From assembly GCA_002841865.1 (NCBI GenBank), contig PHBD01000003.1:124561-186266 (forward strand): 61,706 nucleotides of DNA, in the 5' to 3' direction. Origin of the DNA: Deltaproteobacteria bacterium HGW-Deltaproteobacteria-19 (lineage in GTDB: Bacteria; Desulfobacterota; Syntrophia; Syntrophales; PHBD01). Below the pieces are notes generated by a model, which was not told the origin of the DNA, searched no databases, and saw nothing but the letters and a program-made list of their open reading frames with translations. Below, one piece after another: positions 36,260 to 45,164 of this stretch. Both the position numbers and the translations under genes were made by a program. Numbering within the stretch: the stretch's first letter is position 1; the number at the start of each line of letters is the position of its first letter.

Positions 36260-36631
36260 ATGAACAGAATTCAGGCCATCATCGTAGCGGCGGTGTTCCT
36301 CGCCGCATCCTCCATGGCTGTCGTGGCGGACGCCAGGCAGGGAGGCGGCATGGGGGGAGGCATGGGAAGCGGGGCCGGCATCGGCAGCGCCAGCGGCCCC
36401 GGCGGCTCCGGCGGCTCCGGCGGAAAAATCGGCTCCGGTGCCCAGGTGCGGCAGCAGACCATGGAGCAGAACCGGATCCGGCAGCATGACGAGACCCTGC
36501 TGAAGAGCACCCAGGTAAAATCCGGAAGCGCGAAGAAGAAAGGAAAGACCTATGGCCCCGGCGACGGCACGGGAAACCTGCGGGATCGTCCCCTCGACGG
36601 AACCGGTTACGGTGCGCCGGACAACCGGTAA
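36260..36631 (+). CDS. Small exported Gly-rich protein with DGTG motifs
   Basis: A 123-residue protein with a signal peptide (AIIVAAVFLAASSMAVVADA), a Gly/Met/Ser-rich low-complexity stretch, a charged middle (RQQTMEQNRIRQHDETLLK) and a C-terminal pair of related motifs, GPGDGTGN and PLDGTGYGAP. Such DGTG motifs occur in small exported proteins of anaerobes and could bind a cation; this is inference. It is the first gene after the sigma-54 promoter, so it is probably induced by the two-component system upstream. Function unknown. Confidence 0.72.
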   Translation: MNRIQAIIVAAVFLAASSMAVVADARQGGGMGGGMGSGAGIGSASGPGGSGGSGGKIGSGAQVRQQTMEQNRIRQHDETLLKSTQVKSGSAKKKGKTYGPGDGTGNLRDRPLDGTGYGAPDNR

Positions 36632-37187
36632 CCAAAGAATCAAAGCAGCGGGCGGGACGGTCCTGACCGTCCTGCTCCTCGCTTTTTCCCTGCTCTTTTG
36701 CCCTTCCGGGGCCCTCGCGGCCCCGGCCGGGGAGGAGAGTGTCTCTCTGCCCAAAAGCGGCATCCCATACCCGGGAGGATTCGATCGGAACACCGTCGGG
36801 GAGATTCGGGGCAAAGTCACCCGGATCACCGTCCCCGCGAGCGGACCGGTGCAGATCCAGGTCCTGTCCGGGCGTGACCCGTACACAGTTCTCGCCTCGC
36901 CGTCCTGGTACTGGAAGGACATCGGAGCGGAGGTGACGGAGGGAACGGAACTGCGGGTCCGGGGATCGAAAGCCCTGGGCGCCGACGGGAATCTCTACAT
37001 GATCGCCCAGGAGATCCGGTTCCTGAAGACCGGACAATCCCTCGTTTTCAGAGACGAGGCGGGACGGCCATTCTGGACGGGTGCGCGGTTCGGATCCTCC
37101 GGAGGCAAAGCCGGTTTCGGGTCGCCGCTGAGAGGTCCCGGGGGTTCCGTGGGTGGTCCCGGAGGGGCCGGGCGCGGGAGACGATAA
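36612..37187 (+). CDS. Exported protein with OB-like domain and Gly-rich tail
   Basis: A 191-residue protein from the GTG at 36612, which gives a normal signal peptide (VLTVLLLAFSLLFCPSGALA); an upstream ATG at 36552 has a fair ribosome site but would add a 20-residue lead and overlap the previous gene by 80 bases. The mature part has a beta-rich domain (VGEIRGKVTRITVP, YTVLASPSWYWKDIGAEV, GTELRVRGSKAL, MIAQEIRFLKTGQSLVFRDE) resembling small OB-fold modules, then a Gly/Ser-rich C-terminus. Overlap with the preceding gene indicates one operon. Function unknown. Confidence 0.65.
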   Translation: MRRTTGNQRIKAAGGTVLTVLLLAFSLLFCPSGALAAPAGEESVSLPKSGIPYPGGFDRNTVGEIRGKVTRITVPASGPVQIQVLSGRDPYTVLASPSWYWKDIGAEVTEGTELRVRGSKALGADGNLYMIAQEIRFLKTGQSLVFRDEAGRPFWTGARFGSSGGKAGFGSPLRGPGGSVGGPGGAGRGRR

Positions 37188-37206
37188 GCGGAAGGAGGCT
37201 GGTTTC

Positions 37207-38064
37207 ATGAAAGGCAAGCAGGCATTCATCGGCATGTTTGTGGTGCTGCTTCTTCTATTCACTGCCGCCTCTTCCTGGGCGGACTGGGAAGCGGGCGCGA
37301 AGGCCGGGTACGATTCCAACGTGGACCGGGCCCTGAACGGAGGAAGGTCGGACTTTCTCCTCTCCGGGTATGCCGCATACACGCGAGTGCCGACCTTCGA
37401 TTCCCGGCTGGACTGGACCTTGTCCCTCCTCCTGGAGGGTACCGCCTATGCGCGCGTAACCGATCTCAGCAACGCAACCGTCACCTTTGCCCCGGGGCTT
37501 GCGTACGCCTTCAGCCCCGTCTGGAGCATCCACGCCGCCCCCTTCCTGCAGGCCAAGGGTGTCAACGACTCGGACCAGTCGGCATGGGCGATGGGCGCCA
37601 GGGTGAGCCTGAAGCAGCAGTGGAGAAAGGACGTCTACACAGGCCAGCATTACATGTACACGGACAGCCGCGCCCGCGAGGACGTGTATTCCTCCCGGGA
37701 GAACGCCCTGGGCGCCGTCATCGGGAAGTACTGGACACCCGCCTTCTTCATGGAAGCAACCTACGAGTATTCGCGGGGTGATGCCTTCCGGACCCTGGAA
37801 ACGACGAGCTACCTGGCGACAACCGTAGCGGCTCCGGGGGGCGCACGATTCGGTCGGGGGGGAAACCGCGTCATTTATTCGACGACTTTCAACGAGTACG
37901 TCGTAAAAGAAACGGTGGACCGCCATTCCGTCGGCCTGAGTGCGGGCTACGACCTGTCGAAGGCGCTGTCCACCATTGTCGGCTACACCTACACGACGGC
38001 CTCCGGGGATTCCGGGACCGTCTCCTACCACACGGTCTACTGCGGGCTGGGCTATCGGTTTTAG
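37207..38064 (+). CDS. Outer-membrane beta-barrel protein
   Basis: A 285-residue exported protein: signal peptide (FIGMFVVLLLLFTAASSWA), mature part of alternating hydrophobic/polar strands with many aromatic residues (SDFLLSGYAAYTRV, LDWTLSLLLEG, FFMEATYEYSRG) and a C-terminal strand ending TVYCGLGYRF, the aromatic end recognised by the BAM machinery. About twelve strands seem possible. It closes the sigma-54-controlled operon 19 bases after the previous gene. It may be a porin or a structural barrel; substrate unknown. Confidence 0.75.
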   Translation: MKGKQAFIGMFVVLLLLFTAASSWADWEAGAKAGYDSNVDRALNGGRSDFLLSGYAAYTRVPTFDSRLDWTLSLLLEGTAYARVTDLSNATVTFAPGLAYAFSPVWSIHAAPFLQAKGVNDSDQSAWAMGARVSLKQQWRKDVYTGQHYMYTDSRAREDVYSSRENALGAVIGKYWTPAFFMEATYEYSRGDAFRTLETTSYLATTVAAPGGARFGRGGNRVIYSTTFNEYVVKETVDRHSVGLSAGYDLSKALSTIVGYTYTTASGDSGTVSYHTVYCGLGYRF

Positions 38065-38158
38065 AATACGAAGACGTCGATCCGGCAATCGTCGGCCTTC
38101 CGGTTGGAAGCAGCCGCAGCCGGCGGCTGACGGGAACGGAGCCGGCGCGGCCCCGCCC

Positions 38159-38830
38159 TCACTCAGCCTCGAACTTGTAACCGATGCCGTAGACCGAGTG
38201 GATGATCCTGGCCTCCGGGTCCGCCGCCTCGATCTTTCTCCTGAGTTTCTTGATATGGCTGTCGATGGTCCGGTCGCTGACGCTGCGCGGATCCGGGTAA
38301 ATCCGCTCCATGAGCTGTCCGCGCCGGTAGATGCGCCCCGGGTGGGCGGCCAGGAGCTGAAGCAGCTTGAATTCCACGGCGGTCAGATCCAGATCGCGGC
38401 CGTTCAGGGCGGCCCGGTAGCGAAGCTCGTCGAGGACGAGCCCCGGCACGTCCTCCATCCGTCCGTCGCGGGCGCGGCGCAGGACGGCCTTGACCCTGGC
38501 CACGACTTCCCTCGGGCTGAAGGGCTTGCAGATGTAATCGTCGGCCCCCAGTTCCAGCCCCAGCAGGCGGTCGATCTCCTCGATCCGGGCCGTCACCATG
38601 ATGACCGGCACGGCGGAGAATGTGCGGATCTCCCGGCAGATCTCCATGCCGTCGCGTCCCGGCAGCATCAGGTCGAGCAGGATCAGGTCAGGTTCCCGCT
38701 CCCTGACCCAGGGGACAACTTCCAACCCGTTTCCGAGGCATGACGGCTCGAACCCCGAGGCCTTGAGGTAGTCGGCCAGCAGGCTCGCAAGTTTCGGTTC
38801 GTCCTCGACAACAAGAATCTTCCGGCTCAC
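38159..38830 (-). CDS. OmpR-family response regulator (BaeR-like)
   Basis: A 223-residue regulator: receiver with acidic pocket VVEDE and phospho-acceptor D53 (LILLDLMLPG), then a winged-helix DNA-binding domain (LTAVEFKLLQLLAAHPGRIY, DRTIDSHIKKLRRKI, VYGIGYKFE). It starts with GTG overlapping the kinase stop (GTGA). Divergent from an efflux operon, so it probably controls that operon, as BaeR and relatives do for MDR pumps. Confidence 0.93.
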   Translation of the reverse strand: MSRKILVVEDEPKLASLLADYLKASGFEPSCLGNGLEVVPWVREREPDLILLDLMLPGRDGMEICREIRTFSAVPVIMVTARIEEIDRLLGLELGADDYICKPFSPREVVARVKAVLRRARDGRMEDVPGLVLDELRYRAALNGRDLDLTAVEFKLLQLLAAHPGRIYRRGQLMERIYPDPRSVSDRTIDSHIKKLRRKIEAADPEARIIHSVYGIGYKFEAE

Positions 38831-40239
38831 GCATTCCCCCCCGCAACCGGCAGGACAACCCGCATCAGGATCCCGCCCAGAGACGATGCCTGCACCGTGA
38901 TGCTTCCCGCGTGGGCCTCGACGATGTTCTTGCAGATCGCCAGACCCAGCCCGGCGCCTCCCGACTCCCGGGCCCGGGATCCTTCCACACGGTACAGTCG
39001 GTCGAAAAGCCGGTCGATGGCGGCATCGGGCACCCCCGGGGCGGAGTCCTCAAAATCGACCGTCACCCCACCGATCCCGCCGGTCAGGCGGACGGCCAGC
39101 GTCCCCCCCGCATCGGTGTATTTCAGGGAATTGTCGAGCAGGTTGGTGAAGAGTTGGCTCAGTCGCTCCGGGTCGGCAAACACGGCTGCATCCGTCCGGT
39201 CCGGGATGTCCGTTTCGAGCCGGATGGACTTGCGGGCGAATTCCGGGCGGAAGGACTCGACGGAGTCCTTGAGGACGGCGGCCGGATCGAGGTCTTCCTT
39301 GTGGTAGCTCAGTGTGCCCAGGTCGGAGAGGGAAAGCTGGTACAGGTCGTTCACGAGGCGGTTCAGCCGCAGCGTCTCGGCGTGGAGGGAGCGGATCGTC
39401 TCCGGGGTGACGGTGCGGATTCCGTCCAGGAGCGCCTCGATCTCCCCCTGCAGGACCGTCAGGGGGGTCCTGAGCTCGTGGGAGATGTCGGCCAGCCACT
39501 GGCGGCGGGCCTTTTCGTTCATCTCGAGCGTCAGGGCCATGGCATTGAAGTCGCCGGCGAGATGGCCCAGCTCGTCCGATGAGGACACGGGCACCCGGGT
39601 CGAATAGTTGCCCGAGGCCAGGTCATGAGTGGCCGCGGCCATGGCCCTGACCGGCCGGACCAGGCGGTTTGCGAGCGGAAGGGCGACCAGGACGACGGCG
39701 AAGAGGATACCCGCGGCGGCGAGGGCCAGGGCCAGCCGCTGCTGACTGAGAAACCGGGCCTGGACCGGATGCAGGAACCGCTGGGGCGCATGCAGGCCGA
39801 CATAGCCCACAGCCCGGCCCTCGTGAACGACGGGCCGGAAGCTGATCTCTCCCTCCCCGGTGGGCGACCCGAAGACCGGTTTCCGTTCGGCATCCAGGAT
39901 CACGAGGGGACCGGACGAACCATCCTTCTCTTCACCTTCCTTCCCCCATTGCCTCATCTGCTCCCGGGTGAGCGCAAGCCCGTTCCCCGAGGCGGTGCGC
40001 AGGGTGAGCCCCATCCAGACGCCCCGGCTGTCCTTCAGGAAGCCCCAGCTCCCATGCCCGGCGTAGGCCTGTCCCAGGCTTTCGGCCATCTGCTCCACCC
40101 TGCCCTGGTCCTGCGTGGCGAGGTACTGGTAGAAGCCCCGGTCGATGTTCCACCGCATAATCCCGTACAGGATCAGGATGGCGAGGCCCGTGGCGGCCAG
40201 AATCGTGAAAAACAAGCGCTGGGTGATGCCGATCTTCAT
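38827..40239 (-). CDS. Sensor histidine kinase (BaeS-like)
   Basis: A 470-residue inner-membrane kinase with an N-terminal membrane helix (LFFTILAATGLAILILYGIM), a periplasmic sensor of about 140 residues, a second helix (LALALAAAGILFAVVLVALPL), a HAMP domain, HisKA H-box (WLADISHELRTPLTVLQGE), N-box (NLLDNSLKYTD), G1 (DSAPGV) and G2 (GLGLAICK). It is first in a two-gene operon with the response regulator. BaeS family members sense envelope stress or toxic compounds; the ligand here is unknown. Confidence 0.93.
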   Translation of the reverse strand: MKIGITQRLFFTILAATGLAILILYGIMRWNIDRGFYQYLATQDQGRVEQMAESLGQAYAGHGSWGFLKDSRGVWMGLTLRTASGNGLALTREQMRQWGKEGEEKDGSSGPLVILDAERKPVFGSPTGEGEISFRPVVHEGRAVGYVGLHAPQRFLHPVQARFLSQQRLALALAAAGILFAVVLVALPLANRLVRPVRAMAAATHDLASGNYSTRVPVSSSDELGHLAGDFNAMALTLEMNEKARRQWLADISHELRTPLTVLQGEIEALLDGIRTVTPETIRSLHAETLRLNRLVNDLYQLSLSDLGTLSYHKEDLDPAAVLKDSVESFRPEFARKSIRLETDIPDRTDAAVFADPERLSQLFTNLLDNSLKYTDAGGTLAVRLTGGIGGVTVDFEDSAPGVPDAAIDRLFDRLYRVEGSRARESGGAGLGLAICKNIVEAHAGSITVQASSLGGILMRVVLPVAGGNA

Positions 40240-40405
40240 GCGTTTTTCGCCTCCTTTTGTGTCTATGTATTGGTATTGCGGCGGGTCGTCAAGAATCAGG
40301 GCGATTTTTGGCGGATTTCCTCATTTCCTGCACATTCGTGTGCTAGCTTACCCTCAAACAACGGATGCCCCGGCGGCCAGGCGGCCCGACCGGGGCGGAG
40401 GAACC
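40240..40405. promoter_or_regulatory. Divergent control region between kinase and efflux operon
   Basis: 166 bases. Contains a direct repeat ATTTCCTC-ATTTCCTG around 40314-40330 and an inverted repeat GCACA-TTCG-TGTGC (40330-40343). OmpR-family regulators usually bind direct repeats, so this is a plausible target of the adjacent regulator. I see no convincing -35/-10 pair. Confidence 0.4.
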
Positions 40406-41875
40406 ATGCTTCGAAGCAATGAAAAAACACGACCTGGCAACCGGCGACGGCATCTGGCGATCATGGGTATCGTCCTGACGATGCTGGCGGGATGCGTGAC
40501 CGTGGGGCCCGATTACAGGCAGCCCGACCTGTCCGTGCCCGCAGCCTGGAACAATGAAACCGGGGAAGAAAACGTCGCCGGGACGGCGGACAAATGGTGG
40601 AGCACCCTGAACGACCCGGCGCTCTCCAGCCTGATCGAACGGGCCGTCGCGGGCAATCTCGACCTGAAGAAGGCCCGGGCGCGGGTCCGCGAGGCCCGGG
40701 CGCAGCGGGGCGTCGCTCAGGCCGGATACTTCCCGACCCTCGGCGCCACGGGCACGGCTACCCGGAGCCGGAGCAGCGAGGAAACAGGCTCCGGCGAAAC
40801 GGGCGTCCTGTACTCCGCCGGCTTCGACGCCGGTTGGGAGCTGGACGTCTTCGGCGGCGTCCGTCGCTCCGTGGAGGCGGCGGACGCGACCCTGCAGGCG
40901 ACGCAGGAAAGCCTTCATGACGTGCTCGTCACGCTGCTGGCCGAGGTGGCCTTGAACTACACGGAAGTCCGGACCTGGCAGGCCCGGATTGCCGCGGCGG
41001 AGGCCAACCTGAAGAGCCAGGAAGAGACCTTCCAGCTCACCTCCTGGCGGCAGCAGGCGGGGCTCAGCGACGACCTGGCGGTCCGGCAGGCCCGCTACAA
41101 CCTCGAAAGCACCCGCTCCCAGCTTCCGACCCTCCGCACCGGACTGGAAGAGGCCCGGAACCGCATCGCCGTGCTCCTGGGAGAGCAGCCGGGCAAGGTC
41201 CACGCGGAACTGGAGGAGCGGAAGCCCATCCCAGTCGCCTCCGCCGGGATCGCCCTCGGCGTGCCCGCCGAGGCCCTGCGGAACCGCCCCGACGTGCGGA
41301 AAGCCGAGCGCGAGCTGGCGGCCCAGACGGCAAAGATCGGGGTGGCTACGGCCGACCTATATCCCAAGTTCAAGCTGAACGGCTCCATCGGCGTGGATTC
41401 CACCCTCATCGGCCGGCTGTTCACCTCGGGCACCTACAGCTGGAGCTTCGGCCCCCAGATCACCTGGACGATCTTCGACGGAGGGGCGATCCGCCGGAAC
41501 ATCGAGGCGCAGACGGCCCTGCAGGAGCAGTACTGGATCGCCTATGAAGCCGCCGCGCTGGGCGCCCTGGAGGAGGCGGAGAACGCCATCCGGGCCTATG
41601 TGGAGGAGCAGATCCGCCGGAGATCCCTCAGCGAGGCGACCCAGGCAGCCGAAGAGGCCGCCCGGCTGGCAAGGCTCAAGTACCAGGCGGGACTGGCGGA
41701 TTTCAGCAGCGTCCTGGAGGCGCAGCGATCCCTCCTGGCCTTCCAGGACAGCCTGGCCCAGAGTGAGGGGGCCATCACGTCCAACCTCATCAAACTTTAC
41801 AAAGCCCTCGGCGGCGGCTGGACATCCCTGGTCCCCGACGGGACGAAAACGCCTGAGAGCGGAGAGAGCAAATGA
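40406..41875 (+). CDS. Outer-membrane efflux lipoprotein (NodT/OprM family)
   Basis: TolC-type outer-membrane channel of a tripartite exporter. The 489-residue protein has a lipobox (MLAGCVTVGPDYRQP), WWSTLNDPALSSLIERAVAGN, paired long helical repeats (ARVREARAQRGVAQAGYFPTL; LALNYTEVR-type segment), the NRPDVRKAERELA motif of the second repeat and SWSFGPQITWTIFDGG. ATG at 40406 has GGCGGAGG upstream. It overlaps the following MacA-like gene by four bases, so the whole exporter is one operon. Confidence 0.94.
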   Translation: MLRSNEKTRPGNRRRHLAIMGIVLTMLAGCVTVGPDYRQPDLSVPAAWNNETGEENVAGTADKWWSTLNDPALSSLIERAVAGNLDLKKARARVREARAQRGVAQAGYFPTLGATGTATRSRSSEETGSGETGVLYSAGFDAGWELDVFGGVRRSVEAADATLQATQESLHDVLVTLLAEVALNYTEVRTWQARIAAAEANLKSQEETFQLTSWRQQAGLSDDLAVRQARYNLESTRSQLPTLRTGLEEARNRIAVLLGEQPGKVHAELEERKPIPVASAGIALGVPAEALRNRPDVRKAERELAAQTAKIGVATADLYPKFKLNGSIGVDSTLIGRLFTSGTYSWSFGPQITWTIFDGGAIRRNIEAQTALQEQYWIAYEAAALGALEEAENAIRAYVEEQIRRRSLSEATQAAEEAARLARLKYQAGLADFSSVLEAQRSLLAFQDSLAQSEGAITSNLIKLYKALGGGWTSLVPDGTKTPESGESK

Positions 41876-43158
41876 ACGAGAACACCAATTCCATGTCGGA
41901 TGTCGAAAAGACCATCAAAGGAAGCCCGTCCAAAGGGCCGGGCAAGCACCTGAAACGGATCCTGATCGTTGCGGCCATCGCGGTCGCCGTGATTCTGGTC
42001 GTTGCATTTCTCTGGGGACGAAGCAGCCAGTCGAAGGTGACGCGATACCAGACCGAACCGGTCCGGCAGGGCGACCTCACGGTCATGGTGACCGCGACGG
42101 GCACCCTCAAGCCGACGAACACCGTCGAAGTGGGCAGTGAGCTGTCCGGCACCATCCGGAGCGTCGAGGTGGACTACAACAGCCGCGTCCGGGTCGGACA
42201 GGTGCTGGCCCGGATGGACACAACGAAGATCGAGGCCACCATCGCCCAGTTGAAGGCCGCCCTGGAGTCGGCGAAGGCCAAGGCCCTCCAGGCGAAGGCG
42301 ACCGTCCTGGAGACGCAGGCCAAGCTCGCCCAGTATCGGGAGGTGTCGAAGCTGAGCAGCGGGAAGGTGCCGTCGAAGCTGGAGATGGACGCGGCGGAGG
42401 CGGCCTTCGAGCGCGCCAGGGCCGACGCGGCGAGCGCCGACGCAGCCGTGTCCCAGGCCCGGGCCACGCTCCAGGCCAGCGAAACCGACCTCTCCAAGGC
42501 GACCATCAAGTCGCCCATCAACGGCATCGTCCTCACCCGGAGCATCGAGCCGGGACAGACCGTGGCCGCCTCGATGACGACCCCGGTGCTCTTCACGCTG
42601 GCGGAAGACCTGACCAAGATGGACCTGCACGTGAACGTGGACGAGGCGGACATCGGAAAAGTGCTGGAGGGGCAGAAGGCGACGTTCACCGTCGCCGCCT
42701 ATTCCGGCCGGACGTTCGAGGCGCGGATTACCCAGGCACGCTACGGCTCTTCCACCACCTCGGGTGTCGTCACCTACGAAACCGTCCTCAAGGTCGACAA
42801 CACGGACCTCTCTCTCCGTCCGGGCATGACGGCCACCGCGGACATCATCGTCAAGAAGATCAACAACGCCATCCTGATCCCCAGCGCCGCGCTCCGCTTC
42901 ACCCCGCCCCAGCAGCCGGAGGCAAAATCCTCCACCGGGCTGGTGGGCGCGCTGCTTCCCCGCCCGCCCAAGACCGGCGGCCAGAAGAGCGTGGAGGACA
43001 CCGGCAAGCAGCAGCGGGTCTGGATATTGAAGGACAACCAGCCGGAAGCCTTATCGGTGACGGTCGGGGCCGCGAACGGGAGCTTGACGGAGGTCACGGC
43101 CGGCGATCTCCAGCCCGGTGCGTCCGTCATTGTCGACACCCTGGGGGGAACGAAATGA
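41872..43158 (+). CDS. macA: MacA-like periplasmic membrane-fusion protein
   Basis: Periplasmic adaptor between the inner-membrane MacB-type transporter and the outer-membrane channel. The 428-residue protein has one N-terminal membrane helix (RILIVAAIAVAVILVVAFLW), a lipoyl-like half (SGTIRSVEVDYNSRVRVGQVLARMD), a long coiled-coil hairpin rich in Ala/Lys (about residues 115-200), the returning lipoyl half (TIKSPINGIVLTRSIEPGQTV) and beta-barrel domains. Overlaps both neighbours by four bases. Confidence 0.92.
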   Translation: MNENTNSMSDVEKTIKGSPSKGPGKHLKRILIVAAIAVAVILVVAFLWGRSSQSKVTRYQTEPVRQGDLTVMVTATGTLKPTNTVEVGSELSGTIRSVEVDYNSRVRVGQVLARMDTTKIEATIAQLKAALESAKAKALQAKATVLETQAKLAQYREVSKLSSGKVPSKLEMDAAEAAFERARADAASADAAVSQARATLQASETDLSKATIKSPINGIVLTRSIEPGQTVAASMTTPVLFTLAEDLTKMDLHVNVDEADIGKVLEGQKATFTVAAYSGRTFEARITQARYGSSTTSGVVTYETVLKVDNTDLSLRPGMTATADIIVKKINNAILIPSAALRFTPPQQPEAKSSTGLVGALLPRPPKTGGQKSVEDTGKQQRVWILKDNQPEALSVTVGAANGSLTEVTAGDLQPGASVIVDTLGGTK

Positions 43159-43889
43159 AGAACGGCGATTCTTCCCCGAGCCATGCGGATTCCGGGAAAC
43201 ACCTCATCTCGCTCCGGGGGGTGACGAAGATCTATGGGGAAGGTCTTGCCTCCATGCAGGCCCTCCGCGGGATCGACCTCACCATCGACGAGGGCGAGTT
43301 CGTGGCCATCATGGGACCGAGCGGATCGGGAAAATCCACCTGCATGAATATCCTGGGCTGCCTGGACACGCCGACGGCCGGGTCCTACACCTTCAAGGGC
43401 ATCGAGGTCGGGAGCCTGACCCGCAACGAGCGCGCCCTCCTCCGCCGGCACTACCAGGGCTTCGTCTTCCAGGGCTACAACCTCCTGAACCGCACGTCGG
43501 CCCTGGAAAACGTGGAGCTTCCCCTGATTTACCGCGGAACCCCCGCCCACGAACGGCGGGACCGCGCCCTCCTGGCGCTCACGACCGTGGGCCTCAAGGG
43601 ATGGGAGCACCACACCCCCGGGGAGCTGTCCGGGGGGCAGCAGCAGCGGGTCGCCATCGCCCGGGCCATCGTCACCGGCCCGTCGGTGCTCCTGGCGGAC
43701 GAGCCGACGGGGAACCTGGATTCGGAGCGCAGCATCGAGATCATGGATCTCCTCACCTCGCTGAACTCCGATCAGGGAATCACGGTGATCATGATCACCC
43801 ACGAATCGGAAATGGCGGTCTACGCGAAGCGGACGATCCATTTCCTCGACGGCCTCGTCTCCCGGGACAGGCGGAACGGAGGGAACTGA
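43155..43889 (+). CDS. MacB-type ABC transporter ATPase
   Basis: A 244-residue stand-alone nucleotide-binding subunit: Walker [11 protein letters not shown]-loop FVFQGYNLL, signature [15 protein letters not shown], Walker [13 protein letters not shown] and H-loop MITHE. This is the LolD/MacB subfamily. In enterobacterial MacB the ATPase and permease are one chain; here the permease is the next gene. Confidence 0.95.
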   Translation: MKNGDSSPSHADSGKHLISLRGVTKIYGEGLASMQALRGIDLTIDEGEFVAIMGPSGSGKSTCMNILGCLDTPTAGSYTFKGIEVGSLTRNERALLRRHYQGFVFQGYNLLNRTSALENVELPLIYRGTPAHERRDRALLALTTVGLKGWEHHTPGELSGGQQQRVAIARAIVTGPSVLLADEPTGNLDSERSIEIMDLLTSLNSDQGITVIMITHESEMAVYAKRTIHFLDGLVSRDRRNGGN

Positions 43890-43891
43890 TC

Positions 43892-45097
43892 ATGCTCTGG
43901 AACACGATTCTCCTCTCCCTCCGGGCGATCCGGCGAAACGTCATGCGGTCGTTCCTGACGACCCTGGGAATCGTCATCGGCGTGGCCGCGGTCATCACGA
44001 TGGTGACCATCGGCGGCGGGGCGACCGCCCAGGTCGGCGAGCAGATCGCCAGCATGGGGAGCAATCTCCTGATGGTCACCCCCGGGAAAAGGCTCGGCCC
44101 GGGCCAGTCCTCGAGCACCGTCCTCTTCAAAGAGGCCGATGCCGAGGCCATCGCCAGGGAGGTCCCCTCGGTCACCGCCGTGGCGCCGGTCTCCTCCCAG
44201 TCGGTCAAGGCGATCTTCAGCAACCAGAACTGGACGACCCAGGTGACGGGCAGCGACAACCAGTACTTCCGGGTGACAAACCGCTCCGTCGGTGCGGGCC
44301 GGTCCTTCAACGACAGCGAAACCCGGAGCGGAGCGGCGGTCTGCGTCATCGGGGAAACGGTGAAAAAGAAGCTCTTCGGCGGGCAGGAGGCCCTGGGGGA
44401 AAAGCTCCGCCTGGAGAAGCTCTCCTGCGAGATCATCGGGGTCCTGAACGCCAAGGGCCAGAGCACCATGGGCACGGACCAGGACGACATCGTGGTCATC
44501 CCCCTCCGGACCATGCAGCGGCGCGTCTCCGGCAGCCAGGACGTCGCCATGATCCAGGTCTCGGTGCGGGACGGCGAATCCACGGAAAAGGCCCAGCAGA
44601 GCATCGTCCGCCTGATGCGGGAGAGGCGGCACCTGGCGGCGAGCGACGACGACAACTTCACCGTCATGGACATGAAGGAGATCGCCAAGATGCTGACCGG
44701 AACGACCCAGCTCCTGACGGCGCTTCTCGGGGCCGTGGCCGCCGTCAGCCTGCTGGTGGGCGGCATCGGGATCATGAACATCATGCTGGTGTCGGTCACC
44801 GAGCGCACCCGCGAGATCGGCGTCCGCCTCGCCATCGGCGCCCTGGAGCGGGAGGTCCTGCTGCAGTTCCTGGTGGAGGCGGTGGTGCTTTCCTCCCTGG
44901 GCGGCATCATCGGCATCATCCTGGCCCTTGCCGCCTCCGTCTGGCTGGCGGGGGTCCTGCACGTGCCCTTCATCTTCAACGGCACGATCGTCCTGGTCGC
45001 GTTCCTGTTCTCGGCGATGGTCGGGGTGGTCTTCGGATATTTTCCGGCCCTCAAGGCCGCCCGGATGGATCCGATCGAAGCCCTGCGCCACGAATGA
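43892..45097 (+). CDS. MacB-type ABC transporter permease
   Basis: A 401-residue inner-membrane permease of the FtsX/MacB fold: an N-terminal helix (FLTTLGIVIGVAAVITMVTI), a large periplasmic domain of about 220 residues, then three helices (LLGAVAAVSLLVGGIGIMNIM; VVLSSLGGIIGIILALAASV; FLFSAMVGVVFGYFPALKAA) and the C-terminal MDPIEALRHE. The mechanotransmission coupling loop TERTREIGVRLAIGA is present. ATG at 43892, two bases after the ATPase gene. It likely exports a drug, peptide or lipophilic metabolite. Confidence 0.95.
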   Translation: MLWNTILLSLRAIRRNVMRSFLTTLGIVIGVAAVITMVTIGGGATAQVGEQIASMGSNLLMVTPGKRLGPGQSSSTVLFKEADAEAIAREVPSVTAVAPVSSQSVKAIFSNQNWTTQVTGSDNQYFRVTNRSVGAGRSFNDSETRSGAAVCVIGETVKKKLFGGQEALGEKLRLEKLSCEIIGVLNAKGQSTMGTDQDDIVVIPLRTMQRRVSGSQDVAMIQVSVRDGESTEKAQQSIVRLMRERRHLAASDDDNFTVMDMKEIAKMLTGTTQLLTALLGAVAAVSLLVGGIGIMNIMLVSVTERTREIGVRLAIGALEREVLLQFLVEAVVLSSLGGIIGIILALAASVWLAGVLHVPFIFNGTIVLVAFLFSAMVGVVFGYFPALKAARMDPIEALRHE

Positions 45098-45164
45098 CAA
45101 TCGCCGGTAACCAATAAACTTTCCCGTGGGCGGGGGATGTGCCGGTGCTTCACCCGATTGCCGC

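Noticed and set aside
43118-43891. Frame continuing upstream of the MacB permease
   Set aside because: It overlaps the ATPase gene in another frame; the permease starts at 43892 with its normal N-terminal sequence.
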